A DNA stretch of 64,000 nt. Source: CAWCWN01 sp963799245 (GTDB lineage: Bacteria; Chloroflexota; Ktedonobacteria; Ktedonobacterales; Ktedonobacteraceae). Shown one piece after another: positions 1-9,847 of the stretch. The notes beneath the pieces were generated by a model. The model had not been told where the DNA came from. It was given only the letters and a program-made list of their open reading frames with translations, and ran no database searches. A program made the translations under genes and the position numbers. The DNA lies in contig CAWCWN010000004.1 of the NCBI GenBank assembly GCA_963799245.1, positions 1 to 64,000 of the forward strand, read 5' to 3'. Every line of letters begins with the position of its first letter. Position 1 is the first letter of the stretch.

Positions 1-18
1 GTGTGGGTTTACCCACAC
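1..18. terminator. Hairpin at window edge
   Basis: A 7-bp perfect stem (GTGTGGG/CCCACAC) with a 4-nt loop opens the window. It probably belongs to a gene lying outside the window. No U-tract follows, so a terminator role is only a guess. Confidence 0.3.
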
Positions 19-258
19 TTATGAGCTATACATACTGCTATCGTGATTTAAACGTGATGCCAAACTGTGCATAATCATAAAGGGTAGTCGATATGGTAAT
101 CAGGATGAGTAATTTCGTGTCGAGTCTGATTTGCCTGACAATGGTATTGCGTGTACATACCCCCCCGGCAGTGTGCCAGCTGATTATCTGAACGACTTTG
201 GGTATTTAAACGGTTGTACGCGAGAGAAAGAATGGGTAACGAGAGGAAAGGGTAGTTT

Positions 259-1080
259 ATGACTGAGCGCGTAGAAAAGCAACTGGGGAATTATCGCTTG
301 CGTCACCTGGTTGGTATAGGCGCATTTGCAGATGTTTATCTGGGCACGCATATTTATCTGAACAGCCGTGTCGCCATCAAGATCCTGCATACACACCTCG
401 ATGAGCTGACAATAGAAGGCTTCCGCAATGAAGCTCGTCACCTGAGCCACCTGGCGCATCCGCATATGGATCCGTGTTTAAGATTTTGGCATCGAGGATG
501 AAATTCCTTTCCGGGGCGACGGATTACGCGCCCCGGGGGAATTTACGCCAGCGCCACCCGCAGGGCGACGTGGTGCCGCTGCTTACTGTGCTTTCCTACG
601 CGAATACCATTGCTGCGGCCCTGCAATACACGCATGACCAGCACCTTATCCATCGCGACCTTAAGCCGGAGAACCTGCTCGTGGGAGAGCAAGGAGAGAT
701 CCTGTTGAGCGATTTTGGTCTCGGGCTTTGATCGCTTCCTGGCCTGGGAGCCTCTGCGCGTACAGGAGCACCTGGGGACTCTGGCCTAACATGGCACCTG
801 AACAGATCGCCGGGCCATGTAAGTGCCCTGCGAGCGATCAGTTCGCCCTGGCGGTCATGGCTTTTGAGTGGCTCAGCGGGCGTCACCCCTTCGCGGGCTA
901 TGGCGGCGAACTCGTTAACCAGCAGCTCTTTGACAGTCTCGCTCCTCAGTGCGTGTCGCACGCGGAGATCCCGCCCGCGGTGGAACAGGTCCTCTTCAGG
1001 GCTTTGGCGAAGACCCGGCACAGCGCTATGCAGATGATCTCAGTTTCGCGCATGCACTCGATGAGGCCTCGCAGCCCATC
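259..1080 (+). pseudogene. Decayed Ser/Thr protein kinase domain (N-terminal half of kinase-ATPase-LuxR regulator)
   Basis: Kinase motifs appear in order but in different frames. The glycine loop (GIGAFADVYLG) and VAIKIL lysine are in the frame starting at 259. A DFGIEDEIPF stretch near 490-520 is in another frame. HRDLKPEN and the LSDFG motif are in a third (to 731), and the APEQ/SDQFALAVMAFEWL segment is in the frame beginning near 728. The last kinase residues (EDPAQRYADD) are in the frame of the downstream ATPase. At least four indels are needed to restore one frame. The ATG at 259 follows GAGAGGAAAGGG, so the original start is clear. Related proteins are kinase-AAA-LuxR fusions. As read, no functional kinase can be made. 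Confidence 0.8.
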
Positions 1081-3777
1081 TCGCCTCTGGCATTTATGCC
1101 TGGCCGGCCGGCGGTTGCATCCACACAAACAGAGGCAGTCAGGCCAGGACTGGCAAGCTCTCTGGGGTATATTGAGAATCTGCCGCTACCCCTTACGCCC
1201 CTGCTTGGGCGAGAGCGTGAGCTTCAACTGGCGCATACCAGATTATTACGGCCCGAGGTGCGGCTGCTGACGTTGATCGGGAGCCCGGGCGTTGGTAAGA
1301 CCCGCCTGGCCCAGGCGCTGAGCGCCGCTTTGCAGGCGAATTTCGCCCAGGGCGTCTGTTTTGTTGGGCTTACGGCTATCAGCAAGGTTGAGCAGGTCGT
1401 GCCTACGATCCTGCGCGCGCTGGGTCAGCCTGAGAGTAGAGATACTGCTCCTCGCGAGCATCTCATCGCCTTCTTACGCCAGAGGCAGCTCCTGCTCGTG
1501 CTGGATAATTTTGAACAGGTTCTTGCGGCCGCGCCGCTGCTGACCGAAGTGCTCTCAGCCTGTCCGCAACTCAAAATCCTGGTGACCAGTCGCGCCGCGC
1601 TGCATGTGCAGGGGGAATTTGAGCTGGCCGTCCCACCACTGGCTATCCCTGATCCGCGTGTGCGTACCCTGCTCGGCGAGCTGGCGCAGGTGGCGTCGGT
1701 GGCCCTCTTTGTTGAGCGCGTCGAAGCGATAAAACCGGGGTTTGCCTTGAGCGCGCAGAATGCCGATCTCATAGGCGAGCTGTGCGTGCGCCTAGGGGGC
1801 GTGCCTCTGGCCATCGAGCTGGCCGCGGCGCGCTGTAAACTCCTCTCGCTTGATGCCCTCCTATCTCGCCTCAAGCAAGGCTTTGAGGTATTAATGGGCA
1901 GTAATCAGAATGCGCCTTCCCGTCAGCAGACCCTGCGCAATACCATCTCCTGGAGCTACACCCTGCTTTCAGAAGAGGAGCAGGCGCTATTCCGGCGCCT
2001 CTGTACGTTCGTAGGCGAGTTCTCCCTGGAGACGGCGGAAGCTGTCGTGACGGCGCCCGGTTGCCTTTCCATCTCCGTTCTGGATGGGATCCTCTCCCTG
2101 ATCGATAAAAGCTTGCTGCAGCAGCGTGAAGAGCAAGCGCACGAGTCGCGTCTGTGGATACTCGAGATAATACGCGCCTTCGGGCTTGAGCAACTGGATG
2201 AGAGTGGAGAGCTGGAGCTCTGCCGCCAGGCGCAGGCGCTCTACTACCTGGCGCTGGCCGAGCGAGATGAGGAGGGCCTGCGTGGCGCTGGCCAGCTGGC
2301 CTTGTTGAACCAGCTGGAATTGGAATATGAAAACCTGCGGGCGGCCATGCTATGGTTTCTGGAACACCATGAGATTGCGGCAGCCCTGCGGCTTCCAACA
2401 GCCCTGCGCGAGTTCTGGTTCTTGCGCGGCCACCTGAACGATGGCCGCAAATTCCTGACCCGGGCCCTTGAAGCCTCTCGCGAGGACGACACGCTAAAGA
2501 TCAGCCATTTGCAGGCGCGGGCCCTCTACGCAGCTGGATACCTTGCGGCACGCCAGCAAGAGCCTGAAGAGGCTGCCAGCTATCTCACTGCGAGCCTTGA
2601 GCTATTTCTTCGCCAGGAAGACAAGGGCGGCATCGCTGCGTGCCTCTCCAGGTTGGGTTTCATCGAGTATATGCGAGGAGAGGTGGCGCAGGGAAAGGCG
2701 ATGATTGCAGAGAGCCTAGCGCTATCGCGCGCCATCGGGGACAGGAGAAATAGCGCCGATATCAGGCTGTCGCTGGGGATTGGAGCCCTGTACGAAGGAC
2801 GATTTAACGAAGCGCGTAAGCAGCTAGGGGAAGGTCTGGCGCTCTTTGATGCCGAGGGTGATGTATGGGGGAAGGCGTCCGAATTGCATACTCTGGGAAT
2901 GACATTCTATGCGCAGAAAAATTACGCACGCGCGCGCCAGCTCTCCGAGGAGAGCCTCACTCTCCTGAGGTCGATGGACAGCCCGTACGGGACTGCGGAG
3001 GTGTTGACCGTGCTTGCCTGCGAACTGGTGGCATTGGGGGAGATTCCTCGCGCACGCTCCTTACTGGAAGAGGCTTTGGCACTGGCAAACACGCGCGCGA
3101 GCAGCGAGGACCAGGTGCATGTGTTGTGCGGAGTAGCATGCATCGAGCTTCAGGAGGGCCACCTGGCCGAGGCATGTGCCTGTCTTGAGGAAGGCCTCAC
3201 GAAGATGCAGTACAGGTGGTACGATCCACGCAGCAAGTGGGTACTGGCCACGTGCCTGGAAGGACTGGCGGAGGCCGCGCTGAACCAGGGAAGTTCAGCC
3301 TGGGCCGTTCAGCTCTGCGCCTGCGCGGAAATTATTCGCGGCGCCCAAGGGTACTGTTGTTCTCTGGGTAGAGAGCAGGCGACCTATGATCATACCCTGG
3401 CCGAGGCGCGTCGTCATCTGGGCGAGAAGGCTTATGCGGCGGCATGGGCGGAAGGACAGGACTCGGCACCCCGACAGGTTGTCGCCGAGGCGATAGTCAC
3501 CGCGCCGCTTGAGGAGGTTCAGGCACGTGGCCAGGTTAACCAGCGGCCGCCGGTGGCGTCAGGCCTCCCCGGCGGGCTGACCGCGCGGGAAATCGAGGTG
3601 CTGGGCCTGCTCGCGCAGGGCCTCAGTAATAATCAGATCGCTGTGCAGCTTGTCCTGAGCCCTTATACGGTGAATAGTCATACGCAATCGATCTATGGCA
3701 AACTGGGCATCAATTCGCGCAGCGCTGCCACGCGCTTCGCAGTAGAGCACAATCTTCTCGCATTACAGACAAAATAA
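949..3777 (+). CDS. AAA/NB-ARC ATPase with TPR region and LuxR-type HTH (LAL-like regulator)
   Basis: Large open frame of 942 codons. The P-loop GSPGVGKTR is at about residues 111-119, Walker B LLLVLDNFEQ at about 181-190, then a winged-helix/ARC region. A long alpha-helical TPR-like region lies at about 400-830. A C-terminal LuxR helix-turn-helix is at about 877-940 (LTAREIEVLGLLAQGLSNNQIA). In the family such proteins are STAND-type transcription activators, here once fused to an N-terminal kinase. The first about 40 codons are the tail of that kinase domain, so the present start is uncertain; GTG 949 is only the first available codon. Whether a kinase-less product is made is unknown. Confidence 0.82.
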   Translation: MRVARGDPARGGTGPLQGFGEDPAQRYADDLSFAHALDEASQPISPLAFMPGRPAVASTQTEAVRPGLASSLGYIENLPLPLTPLLGRERELQLAHTRLLRPEVRLLTLIGSPGVGKTRLAQALSAALQANFAQGVCFVGLTAISKVEQVVPTILRALGQPESRDTAPREHLIAFLRQRQLLLVLDNFEQVLAAAPLLTEVLSACPQLKILVTSRAALHVQGEFELAVPPLAIPDPRVRTLLGELAQVASVALFVERVEAIKPGFALSAQNADLIGELCVRLGGVPLAIELAAARCKLLSLDALLSRLKQGFEVLMGSNQNAPSRQQTLRNTISWSYTLLSEEEQALFRRLCTFVGEFSLETAEAVVTAPGCLSISVLDGILSLIDKSLLQQREEQAHESRLWILEIIRAFGLEQLDESGELELCRQAQALYYLALAERDEEGLRGAGQLALLNQLELEYENLRAAMLWFLEHHEIAAALRLPTALREFWFLRGHLNDGRKFLTRALEASREDDTLKISHLQARALYAAGYLAARQQEPEEAASYLTASLELFLRQEDKGGIAACLSRLGFIEYMRGEVAQGKAMIAESLALSRAIGDRRNSADIRLSLGIGALYEGRFNEARKQLGEGLALFDAEGDVWGKASELHTLGMTFYAQKNYARARQLSEESLTLLRSMDSPYGTAEVLTVLACELVALGEIPRARSLLEEALALANTRASSEDQVHVLCGVACIELQEGHLAEACACLEEGLTKMQYRWYDPRSKWVLATCLEGLAEAALNQGSSAWAVQLCACAEIIRGAQGYCCSLGREQATYDHTLAEARRHLGEKAYAAAWAEGQDSAPRQVVAEAIVTAPLEEVQARGQVNQRPPVASGLPGGLTAREIEVLGLLAQGLSNNQIAVQLVLSPYTVNSHTQSIYGKLGINSRSAATRFAVEHNLLALQTK

Positions 3778-3840
3778 TAAAAGATAGTGTGATCTAAGCA
3801 TTCCAATTAACCCTCTGCCAGCTATACTTTGAACAATGTA

Positions 3841-3875
3841 GCCGCTTTACTGCGTATGCGACAAGGTAAAGCGGC
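3841..3875. terminator. Hairpin downstream of the LuxR-ATPase gene
   Basis: Perfect 10-bp inverted repeat GCCGCTTTAC / GTAAAGCGGC with a 15-nt loop, 63 bp after the regulator stop codon. There is no U-tract, so it is either a weak or factor-assisted terminator or an mRNA-stabilising hairpin. Confidence 0.45.
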
Positions 3876-3927
3876 GCGCTATGTTCCTCTCAGAGAGGCA
3901 TATTGTCCGACAGCATGAGGAGTAACT

Positions 3928-4011
3928 ATGACCGATATTACGGAGGAGGACTTCGAGCATATGGTTGTGGGCAACTGGCCAGGGGTAAAAGAGGCTATTA
4001 CAGCTGTGTAG
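3928..4011 (+). CDS. Possible 27-aa small ORF
   Basis: ATG at 3928 is preceded by ATGAGGAG 8-15 nt upstream, a good ribosome binding site. The ORF encodes 27 residues beginning MTDITEEDFEHM and ending at TAG 4009-4011. It is acidic at the N-terminus and has no recognised family. It sits alone between the regulator terminator and the glucosidase gene. It could be the surviving start of a truncated gene, a leader peptide, or chance. Confidence 0.3.
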   Translation: MTDITEEDFEHMVVGNWPGVKEAITAV

Positions 4012-4088
4012 TGAAAAAAGCTCTTTTTGCCTGCGCGGTTAAGCTGAAAGTAGACAGATCTGATAATTGCACATGAGGAGAAAATATT

Positions 4089-6778
4089 GTGACCAACATG
4101 GAACAAACCAGGCTGCAAGAAGCCCAGGAAAATAACCAACCATGGTATCGCTGGGGACCCTATCTGAGCGAACGTCAATGGGGGACCGTGCGCGAGGATT
4201 ACTCTTCCTCCGGGAATGCGTGGGATTTCCTGACACATGACCAGTCTCGCTCACAGACCTATCGCTGGGGCGAAGATGGCCTGATGGGCATCAGTGACGA
4301 GCAGCAGCAGCTCTGCTTCGCCCTGGCCCTGTGGAACGGCAACGACCCGATCTTGAAGGAGCGCCTCTTCGGCCTGACGAACTCGCAGGGCAACCATGGC
4401 GAGGATGTCAAGGAGTATTATTATTTTCTCGACAACACTCCGAGCCACGCGTACATGAAAGCCCTGTATAAGTATCCCCAGGGCGCCTTCCCGTATACGG
4501 ACCTGGTCGCCGAGAATGGCAGGCGCAATCGCTATGCGTTCGAGTACGAACTGATGGACACGGGCATCTTCGCGCAGAATCGCTACTTCGATGTCACGAT
4601 GGAATACGCCAAGGCCAATCCAGACGACATCCTGATTCGCATAAGCGCCACCAATCGTGGACCCGAGGCTGCGCCCCTGCACATCCTCCCCACGCTCTGG
4701 TTCCGCAACACCTGGGACTGGGGCTACGACGACCGCCGGCCGGAACTGCGGGTGGTCGAGCAAGAGGGCAATGAAAACGTTCGCCTTGTGCATGTGCAGC
4801 ATCACGCGCTGGGTGAATACTGGCTGGCCTGGAGGATTCGCCCGAGCTCCTCTTTACCGAGAACGAAAGTAACGGCCAGCGCCTGTGGGGCATTGAGAAC
4901 CGCACGCCCTACGTCAAAGATGGTATTCATGAAGCGGTCGTGGCTGGCGCCAGGGATAAAGTCAACCCGGAGGGGACGGGAACGAAGGTCGCGGCCCACT
5001 ACAGCGTCAGCATCGAGCCAGGGGCGACCTGGACATGTATGCTGCGCTTAGCGCCCGTCCGGCAGAGCGATCCCTTCGCCGGCGCCGCGGAGGTATTCGC
5101 CACACGCGTCGCGGAAGCCAACGAGTTTTATCGCGAGATAAGCAGCGCCCAGACAGAGGATGAGCGCGCGGTGCAGCGCCAGGCGCTTGCCGGCCTGCTG
5201 TGGAGCAAGCAGTTCTACTACTATGATGTCGATCAATGGTTGCGAGGTGATCCCGCCGGCCCAACACCACCGTCAGGGCGCAGCCGCAATCAGGGTTGGA
5301 AGCACCTCAACAATTTCGACATCATCATCATGCCCGACACCTGGGAGTATCCCTGGTACGCCGCCTGGGACCTGGCCTTCCATTGCATCGCCATGGCCCT
5401 CATCGACCCCGCTTTCGCCAAGCAGCAGCTGCTGTTGATGCTGCAAGAGCGCTACATGCATCCCAATGGCCAGCTGCCCGCCTACGAATGGTCCTTTAGC
5501 GACGTCAACCCGCCGGTGCACGCCTGGGTGGCCTGGCGCATCTACATGCAGGAGAAGGAGAGCAGCGGGCAAGCGGACACCGCCTTCCTGGAGCGCATCT
5601 TCCAGAAACTGATGCTCAACTTCACCTGGTGGGTCAATCGCAAAGACGCCGAGGAGAACAACGTCTTTGAAGGCGGCTTCCTGGGGCTGGACAACATCGG
5701 CGTCTTCGATCGCAACATGACGCTGCCGGAAGGCGCGGTGCTTGAGCAGGCCGATGGCACGGCCTGGATGGGCATGTTCGCGGCGATCATGCTGGCCATT
5801 TCCCTGGAACTGGCGCGCACCAACCCGGTCTACTATGACATGGCGGCCAAGTTACTCGATCACTACCTGTACATCGCCGATGCTATCTTTGGAGGAGCCG
5901 AGAGCGGCATGGGGCTCTGGGACGAGGAGGACGGCTTTTTCTACGACAAGCTGAGTTCGCCGGATGGTCGGCAGATGCCGCTGAAAGTGCGCTCGCTGGT
6001 CGGGCTGCTGCCGCTGCTGGCCATGGAGACATTTCCAACCGCGCAGGTCGCACCCTTTGTTTATGAACGCTTACGCTGGTTTGAGCAGAACCGTCCCTAT
6101 CTCGCACGCCTGATCAAGCGCTGGCAGGATACACGCGAGGAAGGCGAGTTAAAAGATGTTATAATGCTGGCCATGGTGCGTGGGGATGATCTACGCCGTC
6201 TGCTCAAATACCTGCTGGACTCACAGGAATTCCTCAGCGACTATGGCATCCGCGCGATCAGCAGGTATCACAAGGACCATCCCTACGAGGTGCAATTTCC
6301 GAGGTATGGGACCTATACGGTCAATTACGAGCCGGCCAAATCAACCACCGGGGCCTTCGGCGGGAATTCCAACTGGCGCGGACCGATCTGGTTCCCCCTG
6401 AATTTCCTGCTGGTCGAAGCGCTGCAGAAATACCATCGTTTCTATGGCGAGGACTTGAAGGTGGAGGATCCCACGGGCTCGGGCAGGCAGATGACGCTCG
6501 GAGAGGTCGCCGATGAACTCTCGCAGCGCCTGACGCGCATCTTTTTGCGCGATGAGCAGGGTCGACGGCCGGTCTTCGGCGGCAACACGACCTTCCAGAC
6601 CGACGAGCACTGGCGCGATTACGTCCCCTTCCACGAGTACTTTCACGGGGACATTGGGGCCGGCATCGGCGCCAGTCACCAGACCGGCTGGACAGCGGTC
6701 GTGGCGAACCTGCTCCAGCAGTCAAAGGTAGAAGCGGCAGCGGAGCAGGCTGCCGGTGAAGCCCGTTCGGGTGCGTAG
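4089..6778 (+). CDS. GH63-like glucosidase (mannosyl-oligosaccharide glucosidase family), one frameshift
   Basis: Two overlapping frames (4089 to about 4838, and about 4838 to 6778) together encode a protein of about 897 residues, the usual length for bacterial GH63/MGH1-like (alpha/alpha)6-barrel glucosidases. The N-terminal part has the W-Y-R-W-G-PYLSERQWGTVREDYS block. The C-terminal barrel includes WDLAFH, the W(A/V)WR helix and a late GNSNWRGPIWFPLN block. The frame changes within CTGGCCTGGAGGAT near 4832-4840. Adding one base restores WLAC-EDSPELLFTENES, so a single-base loss is the simplest explanation. GTG 4089 was chosen because GAGGAG lies 9 nt upstream; ATG 4098 is an alternative. 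No signal peptide is visible. It probably hydrolyses alpha-glucosidic bonds in the cytoplasm. The substrate is unknown. Confidence 0.8.
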
Positions 6779-6788
6779 GTGCGCGAGG

Positions 6789-6834
6789 GAGAGGCGCCGT
6801 CCCGTGGTCAATTGACCACGGGACGGCGCCTCTC
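6789..6834. terminator. 46-bp perfect palindrome after glucosidase
   Basis: Two 23-nt arms meet without a spacer (centre between 6811 and 6812, core TCAATTGA), 10 bp after the glucosidase stop. In RNA this is a very strong hairpin. No U-tract follows, so a conventional intrinsic terminator is not certain. A dyad operator is less likely at a gene end. Confidence 0.6.
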
Positions 6835-7184
6835 CTGTTGGCTAGTGGATATGCGCTATATGAGCCAGGTATAGCGCTTGCTGGTGGTGCATTATCTAGC
6901 GCAACGCATCATGGTGCCCTCTCCAATTTATGGTGTATTTACGCTATTGATAGCGCTGTAGTAGCAGGCTTTTCTGCTAATGAACGCAGCAAATATGATG
7001 TTTTTTAACGATGCATTTCCTCCGCGGTGGAGGTAGAGTAGAAGTAGAGAGCAGTTATTTTGCAGCATTGGCAGGAAGTAGATATTGCAGAGGATAAAGA
7101 AGTGAGCCGGAGCTCAAGCAGAGCCGCTGCATACATGCCCTGGTTGACAATTGTTGACTGCGTTCTGCGCAAGGAAGGAATGCA
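6835..7184. other. Intergenic region with a small hairpin
   Basis: About 350 bp without a supportable gene. It holds an 8-bp inverted repeat GCGCTATA / TATAGCGC (6853-6860 and 6870-6877), with the element TAGCGC recurring at about 6896-6901 and 6950-6955. The stretch before 7185 is presumably the promoter region of the response regulator. No consensus promoter stands out. Confidence 0.35.
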
Positions 7185-7853
7185 ATGATTTGGATCTTAA
7201 TTGCTGATAGCAACTGGCTGGTCCGCAACGGGCTGAGAACTTTCCTGGAGAGAGAAAGCAACTTTGAAGTACTGGCTGAAGCTGCCAATGGGCATGAAGC
7301 GGTTGAATTGGCATATCGTCTGCGGCCTGCAATCGTATTAATGGACCTGTATCTCCCAGCCCTCAAGAGTATTACCGCCACCGAGATTATCTGCAGCGAC
7401 ATAGCGGAAACGAGAGTAATTCTGCTCGGCTCCACACTCAACGGCTCCCTGGTTTTTGAAGCCATCAAAGCAGGGGCGAATGGCTATGTGTGCAAAGACG
7501 CGGATCCCGGCGAATTGTGTAAAGCGATCGAAACGGTTGCTGCCGGGCAGGTATATCTCTCACACCAGGCCTATAAATGCCTGATCCATGAGGTTCGCTC
7601 CCCACAGGTTCTGGTACGGCTGACCGACCGTGAGATGGATGTCCTGCTCCTGCTTGTGCGGGGATATTCGAACAAGGAGATAATGCTCAGCCTGCACATT
7701 AGTGAGGATACCGTAAAGTGCCACGTCCGGCATATCCTGAGCAAGCTCAAAGTTGAGACGCGCACCCAGGCTGTCCTTGCCGCCTTACGACTGGGGCTGG
7801 TCGATCGGCCTTTTGAAGAGCTGCGCGCATTGCAGGCGCAGCATAGCTGCTGA
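7185..7853 (+). CDS. NarL/FixJ-family response regulator
   Basis: 222 residues: receiver domain (1-120) and LuxR-type HTH (about 150-210, TDREMDVLLLLVRGYSNKEI). The probable phospho-acceptor is Asp54 (VLMDLYLP) and the conserved lysine is Lys104 (YVCKDADPGE). The N-terminal acidic patch is reduced to one Asp (IADSN, Asp8) where most members have two acidic residues, so phosphorylation may be altered. An AAGGAAGG ribosome binding site precedes ATG 7185. No histidine kinase gene is adjacent, so it is an orphan regulator here. It ends 4 bp from the projected true end of the convergent hydrolase gene. Confidence 0.85.
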   Translation: MIWILIADSNWLVRNGLRTFLERESNFEVLAEAANGHEAVELAYRLRPAIVLMDLYLPALKSITATEIICSDIAETRVILLGSTLNGSLVFEAIKAGANGYVCKDADPGELCKAIETVAAGQVYLSHQAYKCLIHEVRSPQVLVRLTDREMDVLLLLVRGYSNKEIMLSLHISEDTVKCHVRHILSKLKVETRTQAVLAALRLGLVDRPFEELRALQAQHSC

Positions 7854-7963
7854 GCGGCTACTCTGCAACAATTGTCGTGCGTGGGGTGGTCTGTTGTACC
7901 AGCGCGGGAAAAGTATAGACGTCCGGATGCTCAATGGCCTGCACAACGACGTCCAGCGTGCGC

Positions 7964-9067
7964 TCAAGCTGACGTTGGGCGTGTGATCAGGTCTAACAGA
8001 ATGGGGTAAACCAGGGCTGTCTGTTGCTCCTTCTGGCCCGGGTCGATGATGTCGTGAATAAGGTGGTACGAGGCGTCCAGCACGCAAACCTCTAGGCGAT
8101 CTAACCCTGTGGCTTTCCAACGCTCGACCAGCTTATCTGTGATGCCGTTCTCCACGGCCGGGTCGGCGGCGTTGGTAATTACAAGCGCCGCCTGCGCTGC
8201 GGGCTTCCTTGCTCTTGCTGCATCATACACGCTGAAGCCCAGGCGCATCATTTGCCCCAGGCCGCGCGTGGCGAAACCATGATAATTATGTCCGACCGCC
8301 CCCGTAAAAGGCCGGATGCGCTGGGTCATGACGTTGGGTATGATGAGGAACATGTGCATCGCCAGGCGGCCCATCCTGACCCCCATGCCGCGACTGATCG
8401 TGAAGGCCGGCGCGATGAGCACCGCCTTGGCGACATCGGCGCGGTTCTGCGCCACCCACGCGGCCATTGATCCGCCCACGGATATCCCGGCATAGGTTAT
8501 ATGCTCACCCAGTCCGCATGCGATATCCACCATGGTATTGCTACAATTCCGCAGCTGTTCGGCGGTCAGGTTCTTAAGCGCCCTGGTGTCCGGGTCCTTG
8601 AGTCCGCTGAAGGGCATGCGCGGGATGAGCACATTGTAGCCTCGTTCGTAAAAGAGCGCAGCGAACTCAGCAAACTGCGCGGGGCAGTTAGTCATGCCGT
8701 GCATCAGGATGATGACGCGCTCTACCCTGTGCCCGTGCGTGAGCACTTTTGTCTGGCAGACCGGGTTGAGACCCATGAGTGCCTGCTCCTGTGTGTGTAT
8801 TTTCTCATAGCGAGCCATGGCCTCCTCATAGTCGCCGGCGGGATTATCGCTGTGCGCTTCCAACTCATCCAGCGGGCTTTGCTTAATAACGCGCGTGGCA
8901 GAGGCTATGAGAGCCGCGAGAATCCCGCTCAGAAAAGTAAAAGCGGAGTCCAGCTTCAAAAATGCCGACAACTTATGCTTTCTCAACTTTCCTTGCGATG
9001 GCTGTAAACCCTCGACAATGCGCAGGGCAGGCAAGCGCATTGTGAAGGACCAGTAGTGTAAATACAC
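7964..9067 (-). CDS. Alpha/beta hydrolase, probably frameshifted near its C-terminus
   Basis: 367 residues as read. An N-terminal hydrophobic segment (about residues 40-60, FLSGILAALIASA) suggests membrane anchoring. The hydrolase fold has HGMTN (oxyanion region), nucleophile elbow GISVGG, candidate acid in NAADPAV and histidine in YHLIHD. After LLDLI the frame closes at 7964. A second minus frame stays open from about 7985 to a TAG at 7858-7860 with coding-like sequence (QRQLERTLDVVVQAIEHPDV) and would end 4 bp from the convergent response regulator. Removing one base near 7978 joins the two, giving about 409 residues. The closest functional analogy is lysophospholipase/carboxylesterase; the substrate is unknown. 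ATG 9040 is an alternative start. Confidence 0.75.
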   Translation of the reverse strand: MYLHYWSFTMRLPALRIVEGLQPSQGKLRKHKLSAFLKLDSAFTFLSGILAALIASATRVIKQSPLDELEAHSDNPAGDYEEAMARYEKIHTQEQALMGLNPVCQTKVLTHGHRVERVIILMHGMTNCPAQFAEFAALFYERGYNVLIPRMPFSGLKDPDTRALKNLTAEQLRNCSNTMVDIACGLGEHITYAGISVGGSMAAWVAQNRADVAKAVLIAPAFTISRGMGVRMGRLAMHMFLIIPNVMTQRIRPFTGAVGHNYHGFATRGLGQMMRLGFSVYDAARARKPAAQAALVITNAADPAVENGITDKLVERWKATGLDRLEVCVLDASYHLIHDIIDPGQKEQQTALVYPILLDLITRPTSA

Positions 9068-9287
9068 TATCCTGCTTCACCACGTGGCCCGCACCTCGCA
9101 ACGTAACGCACATCGAACAAGATAATGATGCATTTATGATCTCTTTTCAGTATACGGGTAGCAGCAATTTTACCGCTATATCCTCGCCTGCCAGTATCCT
9201 ACATGCTTTGTCTCATGCCTGGCAAGATCGCACGCTGTATTGCGCAGGTGGTTCGCGTGGGATATGCTTAGGCAGCGGAGGAAAAGT

Positions 9288-9491
9288 ATGAAGCAGACAC
9301 CGGGACGCAAGCAACAGAATAACCCTCTCCTGGCTTTTAGCCTTTTCGTCGCCTTCTTGCTGCTGATTGTGCTTGTGCAAAGCGGCATACGGGACCTACG
9401 TTTCTGGCTGGCGTTTGCCGCAATTATGCTCTCACTCTGTTGTAATGTGCTGGTATTGTTCTTCTCCAGGAGGCCTCCCCGCAAACGCTAG
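9288..9491 (+). CDS. Small two-helix membrane protein
   Basis: 67 residues. The start at 9288 is chosen over an upstream ATG because GGAGG lies at 9277-9281. There is a basic N-terminus (KQTPGRKQQ), two transmembrane segments at about residues 14-30 and 37-57, and a basic C-terminus (SRRPPRKR), giving a hairpin topology with both ends cytoplasmic. No family was recognised. Confidence 0.6.
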   Translation: MKQTPGRKQQNNPLLAFSLFVAFLLLIVLVQSGIRDLRFWLAFAAIMLSLCCNVLVLFFSRRPPRKR

Positions 9492-9494
9492 CGG

Positions 9495-9640
9495 TCAGAC
9501 ATATCGTGCTAGCGTGGCCAGCAAGAGATAAATGTCAAATGGCTTGGCCACAAAATCATCTGCCCCTGCCTTGCGCGCAGTTACATCGGCGCATGGATGG
9601 GCAGAGAAAATGCCTACTGGCGGGAGTTTCTCAGGGTACA
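9495..9640 (-). pseudogene. C-terminal remnant of a response-regulator receiver domain
   Basis: On the minus strand the frame ending in TGA at 9495-9497 reads KLPPVGIFSAHP, then ARKAGADDFVAKPF and LLATLARYV. This is the beta4-alpha4-beta5-alpha5 end of a CheY-like receiver, including the conserved Lys of the KP(F) motif. Upstream the frame is broken by stops and no phospho-acceptor Asp region can be found, so it is a truncated, non-functional relic. Confidence 0.7.
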
Positions 9641-9847
9641 CGTGCCTCTACGCATGGGCAATGGCCATACGCTCTCAAATTTGCGCAGCGATTCCTGCGG
9701 CTTTCCCAATGAATGGCCAAAAAACCTGTGCGCCCAGCTTGAGATGCTGACGGCGTGACGAAGCGCTTCTGCGCGGACGAGAGACCGCAGATGTGAGGCA
9801 GGTGTGTTATGGGGACGGCTCGCGTCCCCACACATCTCTACTTCTCT

